This document shows positions 1 through 6,631 of a stretch of DNA of 14,518 nt, in pieces (position 1 is the first letter of the stretch; the number at the start of each line of letters is the position of its first letter). The notes under the pieces are model-generated. The model saw only the letters and a program-made list of their open reading frames with translations. It did no database searches and was not told the origin of the DNA. This stretch comes from DASSJM01 sp049587975. Lineage in GTDB: Bacteria > Actinomycetota > UBA4738 > HRBIN12. The stretch covers positions 1-14,518 of the forward strand of contig JBAVEY010000128.1 in assembly GCA_049587975.1 (NCBI GenBank), read 5' to 3'. Made by a program: the position numbers and the translations under genes.

Positions 1-23
1 TCCCGAGTTGGCGGCACCTCGAC

Positions 24-54
24 GGGTCACACTTTGGGTCACACTTCGGGTTAC
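24..54. repeat. short tandem repeat of about 12 bases
   Basis: GGGTCACACTT occurs at 24-34 and again at 36-46, followed by a third degenerate copy (GGGTTAC) at 48-54. On the minus strand one frame reads KCDPKCDP. It lies just past the stop codon of the zinc-ribbon gene and close to the window edge. It may be the end of another gene or a small intergenic repeat. I cannot assign a function. Confidence 0.5.
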
Positions 55-79
55 GCCCTCGGCAACGCCTGACGTCCTG

Positions 80-586
80 TCAGCGCGCGAGCAAGGTCTG
101 CAGAAGCGGCCCGAACGAAATCAGGAGCCAGACGAGCGAGACGAGGTGCAGCGCGATCGCGATGTTGGCAAGGACGAGTCCGCCAAGCTGCCCGTTCGAG
201 GACTTGATCTGACCGCGACCGACGATCCCGAGGATCAGTCCGATCGCCGGACCGGCGATCGCGAGGATCGGCCCCGTGATCCCGGTGATCGCGAACAGGC
301 CGTAGCCGAACACCCCGCCGAACAGCCACACGATGAGCGACAGCCACACCGTCGATGGAACTTCTCCCAAAGCCCTCCCGGGTTCGAGGCGTTCGTAAGG
401 GGCGGGAACTCGGTCAGAGGTCGGCAGAACGCGGTTCGGTCCGAATACGTCGCCGAGCCTCGGCGAGGGCTCGTCTGGCCGCCTCGGCGCGGCCCACGCC
501 GGAGCCACGGTTGGATCCTTGTGGCATCCGGGACAGACGGTCGCCTCGTCCGGCAGTTCCTCGGCGCAGTGCGGACATACCTTCAC
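80..586 (-). CDS. zinc-ribbon membrane protein with DUF4190-like C-terminus
   Basis: A 168-residue protein. It begins with a zinc ribbon made of two CPxC knuckles (CPHC at residues 4-7 and CPGC about 16 residues later). A Pro/Arg-rich linker follows, then a hydrophobic region from about residue 80 to the end. That region contains GLILGIVGRGQIKSS, which resembles the loop between membrane helices in DUF4190-type proteins. The likely topology is a cytoplasmic zinc ribbon tethered to the membrane by two to four helices. The GTG at 586 was chosen because it lies immediately before the ribbon. The frame stays open upstream to a TTG at 781, but those 65 residues are Arg/Pro/Ala-rich and look non-coding. 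No Shine-Dalgarno sequence is obvious. Function is unknown. Such ribbon-plus-membrane proteins are common and mostly uncharacterised in actinobacteria. Confidence 0.7.
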   Translation of the reverse strand: MKVCPHCAEELPDEATVCPGCHKDPTVAPAWAAPRRPDEPSPRLGDVFGPNRVLPTSDRVPAPYERLEPGRALGEVPSTVWLSLIVWLFGGVFGYGLFAITGITGPILAIAGPAIGLILGIVGRGQIKSSNGQLGGLVLANIAIALHLVSLVWLLISFGPLLQTLLAR

Positions 587-784
587 GCTGACTGTTTCGG
601 CACGCTCCAGTGGTCCCCTTACCGCCGAAGCGAGTGCTCCCCCGCCGGGCGGGCGTGACGCAGCATCGGCCTTCGCCGGGGTGACTCGCAAACGCTGCAA
701 CGCAACAAGCCATCGGACGCTTCTACTCGCACCAGGTTGCGGATGTCTCCGGACACGTCCTCTTAGGTCAGCGATCGCCAACGA

Positions 785-1363
785 TCAAGCATGCGACCCG
801 ATGAATCGGCGGTAACGGTCACGGCACTCAAGTGCCGGCTCGCCCGAGCGGAACAGGAACGAGACCGGCGGGAGCTCGCCGCTCGGGTCGTGGCGCTTCA
901 GCACCACGGCATACCGCTCCTCCTGCGGGGTCTCGAGCTCACGGATCGGGTCGATGAGAGCGTCGGCGACCTCGAGACCGTTCTCGTCGACGATCACGGC
1001 ATGCGTGATGCTCTCGCGGGGGAGGCGTGCGAGCTCGGTCTCAGGATCATGGTTCCAGTTATCGAGCAGCACGAAGTCCTGAGGCGTCACGGCAACCCTG
1101 ATCGAGCGGAACTCCCCATCGACGCGAGCGAGGCCCGAGAAGAAGGTCGCCTCCGAGCCGATCGCTCGCAGCTTCTCGCTGCGGCGCATAGCCGACTCAT
1201 GGCGGAGGTCCTGGTCCTCCGCGAAGGAGGCCATCCCCGCACGGGCGTACTCGAGCTCGGTGTCGTTGAGAGCGCCCCAGACCACGTACCCGAGGCTGTA
1301 CACCCTCCCGACGCGGAGCAGCTCATACGCGGCCCCGGACAGACTACCGAGGGCATCGCTCAT
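785..1363 (-). CDS. hypothetical protein, possibly PH-like
   Basis: A 192-residue soluble protein with no signal peptide or membrane helix. The start is ATG 1363, preceded by AGGGTGG seven bases upstream. Its ATG overlaps the TGA of the upstream small ORF (ATGA), which suggests translational coupling. An alternative start eight codons upstream has no better support. The C-terminal half, from about residue 88, alternates short strands (RVAVTPQDFVLLDN, ESITHAVIVDE, RYAVVLKRHD, PVSFLFRSGE) and ends in an Arg-rich helix. This pattern resembles bacterial PH-like domains, where strands are closed by a C-terminal helix; that assignment is inference only. The N-terminal half is Glu/Arg-rich and helical. 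No catalytic motif is visible. The gene reads as real from its balanced composition and ribosome site, but I do not recognise a family. Confidence 0.65.
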   Translation of the reverse strand: MSDALGSLSGAAYELLRVGRVYSLGYVVWGALNDTELEYARAGMASFAEDQDLRHESAMRRSEKLRAIGSEATFFSGLARVDGEFRSIRVAVTPQDFVLLDNWNHDPETELARLPRESITHAVIVDENGLEVADALIDPIRELETPQEERYAVVLKRHDPSGELPPVSFLFRSGEPALECRDRYRRFIGSHA

Positions 1364-1542
1364 CCCGTATCCACCCTGTTCTCGCAAACCTTCCGAGGCC
1401 CTGAGGCGGCTCGCTCATTCGAGAGGAACGAGAGGGGGAGGGGCGCCCAGCCGTCCGACCGGTCGAACGCGATCGCGTAGCGCTGCTCCTCTGGCGAGCC
1501 CATGGAGGCAGTATCGGCCGCGCTACCTCCCAGCATGAGCAC
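1360..1542 (-). CDS. small ORF coupled to the PH-like gene
   Basis: A 60-residue ORF. Its stop codon overlaps the next gene's start as ATGA (1360-1363), the usual sign of translational coupling. The GTG at 1542 follows AAGGCGGT closely. An ATG two codons later, and another at residue 14 (followed by GSPEEQRYAIAFDRSDGWAP), are alternatives. The central part has mixed composition; the tail is Arg/Asn-rich. No membrane segment or known motif is seen. I cannot name it. Its reality rests on the ATGA junction and the upstream purine stretch, so it could be a leader ORF whose translation controls the downstream gene. Confidence 0.4.
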   Translation of the reverse strand: MLMLGGSAADTASMGSPEEQRYAIAFDRSDGWAPLPLSFLSNERAASGPRKVCENRVDTG

Positions 1543-1765
1543 ACCGCCTTGCGCGAGCGATCAGAGATGTCGTCTGAGGGCACCATTCGCCGGCGCGTCG
1601 CCTGTCGGGGAGGACGGTGTGTCGACGAGCCTCTTCGGGATCGTCCGGTAGACCACGCGCTGCCGAGCCCGGAGACCCAAAGACGTCGACGCCGCAGGTG
1701 GCCTTGATCGTTGCGGAGCCGAAGTGGCGCTCCGGATCCCGCTTGAGGTCATCCACGGTGCTCAT
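1523..1765 (-). CDS. doubtful 80-residue ORF overlapping the recombinase end
   Basis: This frame opens with ATG 1765 inside the last codons of the recombinase remnant, just after a run of G that could act as a weak ribosome site. The first 38 residues (beginning MSTVDDLKRDPERHFGSA) have a normal composition and G/C-rich third codon positions. The second half is strongly Arg-rich, like out-of-frame GC-rich DNA. A competing ORF in another frame starts at ATG 1752, overlapping the recombinase TGA. This may be the start of a gene coupled to the former recombinase and then degraded by a frameshift. No homology is recognised and confidence is low. Confidence 0.25.
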   Translation of the reverse strand: MSTVDDLKRDPERHFGSATIKATCGVDVFGSPGSAARGLPDDPEEARRHTVLPDRRRAGEWCPQTTSLIARARRCAHAGR

Positions 1766-2280
1766 CCCCCAGTAACGCGTCCATCCCGCTCGCCGCGTCC
1801 TGCTTGAGCTCGTCGACGACGCTCTGATACCTGCGCAGGATCTTCGTATCGGCGTGGCCCATGACGCTGATCGCGACGGCGTCGGGGACTCCGGACGCCA
1901 ACAACAAGGTTGCAGCGCCGTGTCGCAAGCCATGGAACCTGATCTCGCCGAATCCGTTGGCCGTAGCGAACCGCTGCCAACCCTTCGAGAACGATGCCGG
2001 AAGCCATGCCTGCCCGATGCCGTTGTCGATCACGAGCTCGGGTGTCACGCCGAGCATGAGCAGCCGTTCCGCCTGGGCGACTCGGTGCCGGTGGAGGGCA
2101 CGCGCCACGAAAGCTGGCAGGGGCAGGTCCCGCTCCCCCGCCTCGCTCTTTGGAGGTCCGAAGAAGGACTCCCCGCTCGCGTAGGTGAGCGTTCGGCGGA
2201 CGTGGATGGCGTCGTCGACGTCGCTCCATCGCAGCGCGAGTACTTCCTCGCGGCGAAGTCCGAGCCCGAGCCGGCCCTCA
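1749..2280 (-). pseudogene. tyrosine recombinase (phage-type integrase), catalytic half only
   Basis: The frame encodes the catalytic domain of a tyrosine site-specific recombinase. Visible elements are the first catalytic Arg in LGLRREEVLALRW, the beta-hairpin Lys in GPPKSEAGERDLPL, the HxxR motif in FHGLRHGAATLLLASG, the second His in VMGHADTKILRRY, and the nucleophilic Tyr in that last motif. All six catalytic positions appear intact, and the C-terminus ends normally at TGA 1751-1749. The N-terminal core-binding (SAM-like) domain is missing: recognisable sequence begins about 2280, at the stop codon of the MFS gene, which is in another frame. No start codon or ribosome site is seen at the break, although the frame stays open into the MFS gene. 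It is therefore a 5'-truncated remnant of an integrated element, unlikely to recombine DNA by itself. Confidence 0.85.
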
Positions 2281-3918
2281 CGTCGTCGGGCTGGGGTCGC
2301 TTCCCGCAGGTGCGGCCCCGGGCTGCCGCGTCGGGATACGCCTCGTGAAGAAGAGCGCAATCACGCCTGCGATCGCGAGGAGCGCCAGCGCCGATCGGAG
2401 GCCGTCCAGCCTCGCCTGCTCGTTGACATCCAGGACCGCCTGGGTGGTCTTCTGATCGATCCCGGCCTGTTGCATGGCCGACTCCAGCTGGGCATCAGAA
2501 ACGAAGGGCACGCCGGCCGCGAGTTGCACGCTCGCCTTCGAGGAGAGGTCCTTGGGCACGTCGGGGTTCTGGGCGATCCCGGAAAGGAACGAGGCCGTCA
2601 GGGCGGCGATCATCACCGAGCCGGCGAGCGCGGTGCCGACCGAGGCGCCGAACTGGGTTGCCGTGTTCTGCAGGCCGCCGACCTCGGGGCTCTGTTCGTC
2701 GGGGACCGCCGAGACGGTAACGCTGCCCAGCTGGGAGGCCAGCGCGCCGAACCCGATCCCGATCAGGATCAGCGGGATGGTCACGATCGAGGCGCTCGCG
2801 TTCACGTCCATCGCGCTCATCAGGACCACGATCCCGGTCACGGTCGCCGCGAACCCGATGTCGACGACGCGCCGTGGCGAGGCCTTCGGGAAGAGCTTCG
2901 GGGTGCCCGCGGCCGCGATCAGCATCGAAAGCGCCAGAGGGGTGATCTTGATGCCGGTGTCGATCGCCGAGAGGCCGAGTGCGACCGACAGGTACAGGGG
3001 GATCACGAAGAACAGTCCCATCATCACGAGGAACTGGAAGAAGAACATGAGGACCCCGCCGGTCATCTGCTTGTTGGCGAACAGGGCGGGACTCACGAGC
3101 GGCTCGCGTCCCGCGGCCTCGAGGTGTCTGACGTGCTGCATGAAGAGCCTCAACGACACGAACCCTCCGAGGATCAGCCAGAACACCGGCGACATCCCTA
3201 GCACCGACGGCCCTCCCTGGGCCGGGAGGATCCAGCCCCACGTCGAGGAGCGCAGCACCCCGAAGACCACGAGCCCCATCCCCAGCGCCCATAGCAGGGA
3301 GCCCAGCACGTCGAGATGGGACCGGACCTTGACCGGGGCGTCGGCGATCCGGCGCGCGAACAGGAAGATGCCCGCACCGAGGACGACCTCGCCGGCGAAG
3401 ACCCATCGCCACGATGCGTAGGTCGTCGCGAGCCCCCCGATCAGCGGCCCGACCGCGACGGCGATCGCTGCGGCCGCTCCGACCAGACCATAGGCGCGGG
3501 GCCTCCCCACGGGAGGGAAGTTCCCGGCGACCAGCGCGACGATAGCCGGCATGATGAGCGCCGCGCCGACCCCTTCCAGGAGCGACCATCCGAACAGCAG
3601 GACGGGGAGGTTCGGCGAGAGGGCCGTCGTCAACGATCCGGAGCAGTAGATCACCAGCCCGAGCATGAAGGCGCGCTTGCGACCGATGATCGAACCGACC
3701 TTGCCGCCGGTGACCATCAGCATCGCCATGATCAGCGTGTACAGGACGATGGCGCTCTGGATCCCCGTCACCGTGGTGTGGAGGTCGTTGGCGACCGTCG
3801 CGATCGCCACGTTCATGACCGAGGTGTCGAGCGCCATCAGGAACTGGCCGGCACACAGCGTGAGCAGCACCGTTGTGGCGGACTTCTGCATCACCGCTCC
3901 GCTCGGCGTCGCAGACAT
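2278..3918 (-). CDS. MFS drug exporter, DHA2 (EmrB/QacA) family, 14 TM
   Basis: A 546-residue inner-membrane protein with about 14 hydrophobic segments, the usual size for DHA2 proton-coupled exporters. Family signatures include LDTSVMNVAIATVANDL in helix 1 (residues 30-46), motif A as GGKVGSIIGRKRAF after helix 2 (71-84), LLEGVGAALIMP in helix 4, and the antiporter motif C as AVGPLIGG in helix 5 (about 156-163). WRWVFAGEV follows, as is typical. Motif B lacks its usual Arg and has LLEG instead of RxxQG. The substrate cannot be told from sequence. ATG 3918 was chosen over a GTG three codons upstream because a TAGAGT -10 lies seven bases before it, implying a leaderless mRNA. A palindromic operator candidate lies further upstream. 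The stop codon abuts the truncated recombinase. Confidence 0.92.
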   Translation of the reverse strand: MSATPSGAVMQKSATTVLLTLCAGQFLMALDTSVMNVAIATVANDLHTTVTGIQSAIVLYTLIMAMLMVTGGKVGSIIGRKRAFMLGLVIYCSGSLTTALSPNLPVLLFGWSLLEGVGAALIMPAIVALVAGNFPPVGRPRAYGLVGAAAAIAVAVGPLIGGLATTYASWRWVFAGEVVLGAGIFLFARRIADAPVKVRSHLDVLGSLLWALGMGLVVFGVLRSSTWGWILPAQGGPSVLGMSPVFWLILGGFVSLRLFMQHVRHLEAAGREPLVSPALFANKQMTGGVLMFFFQFLVMMGLFFVIPLYLSVALGLSAIDTGIKITPLALSMLIAAAGTPKLFPKASPRRVVDIGFAATVTGIVVLMSAMDVNASASIVTIPLILIGIGFGALASQLGSVTVSAVPDEQSPEVGGLQNTATQFGASVGTALAGSVMIAALTASFLSGIAQNPDVPKDLSSKASVQLAAGVPFVSDAQLESAMQQAGIDQKTTQAVLDVNEQARLDGLRSALALLAIAGVIALFFTRRIPTRQPGAAPAGSDPSPTT

Positions 3919-3925
3919 CGGCTGC

Positions 3926-3931
3926 ACTCTA
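3926..3931 (-). promoter_or_regulatory. -10 element (TAGAGT) of the MFS gene, leaderless type
   Basis: On the minus strand TAGAGT fits the actinobacterial TANNNT -10 consensus and lies seven bases before ATG 3918. Transcription would then start at or next to the ATG. A weak -35 (CTGCCT, 3949-3954) sits 17 bases upstream. Confidence 0.5.
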
Positions 3932-3953
3932 CCGGCTCCGTCCGCGGGAGGCA

Positions 3954-3974
3954 GAGGTCTCGAGGTCTCGAGAC
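3954..3974. promoter_or_regulatory. palindromic operator candidate upstream of the MFS gene
   Basis: Two adjacent copies of GAGGTCTC (3954-3961 and 3962-3969) run into GAGAC, forming the perfect 10-base palindrome GTCTCGAGAC at 3965-3974. The array lies roughly 36 to 56 bases before the predicted MFS transcription start, touching the -35 region. Palindromes here are typical binding sites for TetR- or MarR-type exporter regulators. No regulator gene is in the window. Confidence 0.4.
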
Positions 3975-4029
3975 TTCGCGGTCGTTCCTATCCCGTGACT
4001 CCCCGGATGTTCGTGAGTCGGGGAGATCT

Positions 4030-4731
4030 TCATGTCGCCTGGGTGCGGACCTCCAAGCGATGGAGCCACCGCGGATACGAGATCGAGGTGCGGAGACTGA
4101 GCAACCCCGGATCGGGCGACGGCCCTCGCAAGCACGCCTTGGCCGTCGATCGTAGGCTCCGCTCGAGCGACTCGCGGTATCCGATCGCCTCGAGGCCCAG
4201 CGTCCACCAGAGCTCCTCACCGATCGCGATCTCGGTCAGCTCGATCGAACATCCCGGCTCCACCGCCTCGGCCATCGGTCGTTCCACCGCGTCGTCCTCA
4301 CCGACCTCGAACGACCGTCGCCGTCGGGTCTTTCCCAGCGCGAGCCAACCAGCAGCATCGGCGGGAGGCAACGCACTGGCGTGAAGGGGGAAGGACCACT
4401 TCTCCCAGAGCTCCACACGGCCTCGGCAGGCACCTGGAACCTGCAGCCTCCCCAGGCTGCCGCGGAACACCTTCAGGTCGAATTGGACTGCGTCCTTGAT
4501 CTTGACCCCGAGATCGGGCACGGCGGGATCGACGAGATAGCGGTCCTCCCGCCGCTCGATCCAGTCGACGAAGGGGCCGAGCCAGTCAACCATCGGCTTT
4601 GGAACCGGCCCAGGGTTCAACCACCGAACCTCGAGCGTCATCGATGAACGTGCCGGCGTTCCGAAGACTCGGATCTTGCCGAGATCCGGTAAATGCACCG
4701 ACGCGTCACCGCGAGACACCGTCGATCGCAC
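4030..4731 (-). CDS. CYTH-like domain hypothetical protein
   Basis: A 233-residue soluble protein. The core starts at internal Met 31 (MTLEVRWLNPGP) and contains charged strand motifs in order: EVRW near the N-terminus, REDRYLVD, LGVKIKDAVQFDLKV, ELWEKWSFPL, WLALGKTRRRRSF, CSIELTEI and LWWTLGLEAIG. Alternating strands with conserved Glu, Lys and Arg, plus a final GFEA-like helix, resemble the CYTH (triphosphate tunnel) fold, so a phosphate-rich ligand is possible. This is inference; I have not matched a named family. GTG 4731 is preferred because GGGAGGAG lies eight bases upstream. ATG 4641 would remove a 30-residue extension without losing the core. It is divergent from the RDD gene and lies upstream of the MFS gene, which has its own promoter. 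Confidence 0.65.
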   Translation of the reverse strand: MRSTVSRGDASVHLPDLGKIRVFGTPARSSMTLEVRWLNPGPVPKPMVDWLGPFVDWIERREDRYLVDPAVPDLGVKIKDAVQFDLKVFRGSLGRLQVPGACRGRVELWEKWSFPLHASALPPADAAGWLALGKTRRRRSFEVGEDDAVERPMAEAVEPGCSIELTEIAIGEELWWTLGLEAIGYRESLERSLRSTAKACLRGPSPDPGLLSLRTSISYPRWLHRLEVRTQAT

Positions 4732-4968
4732 CGCGCCCTCTCCTCCCAAGCCTCTCCATCATCGCCGAACCTCACGAAGCCGTACAAGGTCCCCCTTGCG
4801 GGCGCCCCCGGGCCGTCCGTTACAGCTGCCCGCCGATCCCCGGAAACCGCTCCCGATCGGCAACCAGACATCGAAGGCTCCGCTAGCAGGGAATCCTGAG
4901 ATGTCGGGGCCCCATATCGAGAACACCCCAGCTGCCTGTTCGGCGATTTCGCGCTTCCGACAACGGGT

Positions 4969-4974
4969 TACCAT
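4969..4974 (+). promoter_or_regulatory. -10 element (TACCAT) of the RDD gene
   Basis: TACCAT fits TANNNT and ends eight bases before ATG 4983. There is no Shine-Dalgarno sequence in between, so a leaderless transcript is likely. No good -35 is visible. The rest of 4732-4968 between the two divergent genes holds nothing else I can support. Confidence 0.4.
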
Positions 4975-4982
4975 CCTTGCGA

Positions 4983-6362
4983 ATGGGAGACGATCGAGCC
5001 TCTGACCAATCCGGAGCCGAGGGGGCGGGACTGCAGCGTCTGGGTGCCGCTGACACCGCCCGGCCTTCCCCCGGAGCCGGAGGGAGCGGAGCCTCATCCG
5101 AGGGCCTGGAGCTCCTGGCACTCGCCGCACTCGGAGTTGGTGCGGAGGTCGCCCGACGGGCGATCGACGCCGTGACGTCCGTCGCATCGGCCGTCGAGCA
5201 AGGAGCGACCGCCGCACTCCGCTACGTGCCCGTCCCCGAACCAGGCGAGCGGCTACGAGCGGATATGTCCTCGTGGAGTGAGCGCGGGCGAGACACCCTG
5301 GAGACGGGCGAGTCGTCCGCAACCGATCTCGCTCTGGACGTTGCGACGCAGGTCGCTGTTGCGGTCGCGCCGCGTATCGACCTTGATGAGCTGGTCGGCA
5401 GTGTGGACCTGGAGTCTCTCGCGCGGACGGTGATCGCCCACCTCGACCTGACCGCCATCAGCCAAGCCGCAATCGACGAAGTCGACGTTACCGCGATCAC
5501 GGACGCGGTGCTCGCGAAGGTCGATCTGACCGCCATCAGCCAAGCCGCGATCGACGAAGTCGACATCGCCGCGATCACGGACGCGGTGCTCGCGAAGATC
5601 GATCTGACCGCCATCGTGCAGCGTGTGATCGAGCAGCTGGACCTCACGGCGATCACCGAGCGCGTCATCGACGAGGTCGAGTTGACTGAGCTCATCCGTC
5701 AATCGACGGTCACGGTCGCGGGGGACACCGTCGATGCGATTCGGGTTGGCGGCATGAACGCGGACCAGTTCTTGAGACATCTGATCGATCGTGCATTCCG
5801 AAGGAAGGACGCGGTGCGCGGGGCCGACCCGCCCCCGCGGAAACCCCCCCAAGAGGGTCGGTCGATGAGCCGAACGGCGGACGCAACCGCGAGAGCAATG
5901 CAGGGCCGGAGTGCGGGCTTTGTCACCCGCCTCTCCGCTGACGTCTTCGACGCCTTGTTGGTGGCGCTCACGTGGATAGGTATCTACCTGTTCGTGGGAT
6001 TCGTTCCGTTTATTGCTCATCCACTGCGCGGCTTCCACCTTCCAGCGCCGGCTCCATGGTTCTCCGGGCTCACCTTGTGTGCGCTTGCAATCGCGTACCT
6101 GACTCTCTCCTGGAGTGGGGCTGGGCGGAGCATCGGGAAGCGAATCGCTGGTCTGCGCTTGGAGGGGCAGGCAGACGGTCCGATCGGTGGCGCTAGATCT
6201 TTCGCGCGAGCGATCCTCTACGTGGTGCTCCCCATCGGGCTTCTCTGGGTCATCGTTAGCCCGCGAAACCGATCCGTTTGGGACATCATCCTGTCCACGG
6301 AAGTGGTCTACGACTGGGACCTGCCGCCCGCCCGCGTGACCGAGACCGCTCGCAGGAATTGA
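4983..6362 (+). CDS. RDD family membrane protein with 13-residue repeats
   Basis: A 459-residue protein with three parts. The N-terminal third is Ala/Gly-rich and includes a helical segment (ELLALAALGVGAEVARRAID). The middle, about residues 132-241, holds eight or so 13-residue repeats of the type VDLTAISQAAIDE, ending in VELTELIRQSTVTVAGDTV. The C-terminal domain (about 314-446) is an RDD domain: the RLSADVFDALLVAL signature with its Arg-Asp-Asp, then further hydrophobic helices and SIGKRIAGLRL. Actinobacterial RDD proteins often carry such 'VDxxAI' repeats before the domain, so the architecture is known although the role is not. Some RDD proteins act in sodium/proton transport, but that cannot be assumed here. 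ATG 4983 was chosen for its -10 element; a TTG lies two codons upstream. Confidence 0.85.
   Translation: MGDDRASDQSGAEGAGLQRLGAADTARPSPGAGGSGASSEGLELLALAALGVGAEVARRAIDAVTSVASAVEQGATAALRYVPVPEPGERLRADMSSWSERGRDTLETGESSATDLALDVATQVAVAVAPRIDLDELVGSVDLESLARTVIAHLDLTAISQAAIDEVDVTAITDAVLAKVDLTAISQAAIDEVDIAAITDAVLAKIDLTAIVQRVIEQLDLTAITERVIDEVELTELIRQSTVTVAGDTVDAIRVGGMNADQFLRHLIDRAFRRKDAVRGADPPPRKPPQEGRSMSRTADATARAMQGRSAGFVTRLSADVFDALLVALTWIGIYLFVGFVPFIAHPLRGFHLPAPAPWFSGLTLCALAIAYLTLSWSGAGRSIGKRIAGLRLEGQADGPIGGARSFARAILYVVLPIGLLWVIVSPRNRSVWDIILSTEVVYDWDLPPARVTETARRN
5442..5675 (+). repeat. three tandem 78-base repeats inside the RDD gene
   Basis: Units at 5442-5519, 5520-5597 and 5598-5675 each encode 26 residues, that is two 13-residue repeats. 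The first two copies differ at only a few bases, so they duplicated recently or are homogenised. The third shares the first 16 bases or so closely and then diverges. Confidence 0.9.
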
Positions 6363-6462
6363 GGTTGGAGAGCCGATAGCAATGAGTGCGGGCAAACCCA
6401 AGAAGGCTCGCCTTGGCTCCTCTGCTCTTGCTGGGGGATAGGCCTCCGGAGCCGACCAACCA

Positions 6463-6502
6463 CTCCTCCAGTTCCTCCTCCTCTTCCTCCTCCAGCTCCA
6501 CC
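6463..6502. repeat. TCC/CTC trinucleotide low-complexity tract
   Basis: A nearly pure run of TCC-type triplets with a few interruptions, in the 269-base convergent gap between the RDD gene and the channel-like gene. In plus frames it would encode poly-Ser or a Pro-rich tail; on the minus strand it would encode poly-Glu. A 19-codon ORF (ATG 6382 to TAG 6441) lies just before it and ends after a run of five G. No other feature is visible in 6363-6631. Confidence 0.7.
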
Positions 6503-6631
6503 AGGGCAATCATGATGCCGAGAGCCCGTCAAGGCGCTGGGATCTGACTTGATGCGAAGGGAGAAGAGAAGGGGGCCGGGGCGGCCGCGAAACCGGACAG
6601 GGCTCGATGCATGGTCGGCCAGCGCACAGCC

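Noticed and set aside
8..658. 216-codon plus-strand ORF at the window start
   Set aside because: Arg/Asp/Pro-rich and antisense to the zinc-ribbon gene, whose Cys motifs are clear.
2185..4155. Long plus-strand ORFs opposite the MFS gene
   Set aside because: Composition (runs of Arg, Asp, His, Glu) is typical of the antisense of GC-rich membrane-protein genes. The MFS motifs are unambiguous on the minus strand.
4759..5322. 187-codon minus-strand ORF over the RDD promoter and N-terminus
   Set aside because: Very Arg-rich, overlaps the likely promoter and the coding start of the RDD gene, and has no recognisable domain.
5442..5675. CRISPR-like array
   Set aside because: The repeats are contiguous, have no spacers and stay in frame with the RDD protein.
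5253..6509. 418-codon minus-strand ORF opposite the RDD gene
   Set aside because: Antisense shadow of a repeat-containing gene, with no independent motif or ribosome site.
6286..6513. Minus-strand ORF with a poly-Glu stretch
   Set aside because: The Glu run comes from the triplet tract, and the rest overlaps the end of the RDD gene antisense.
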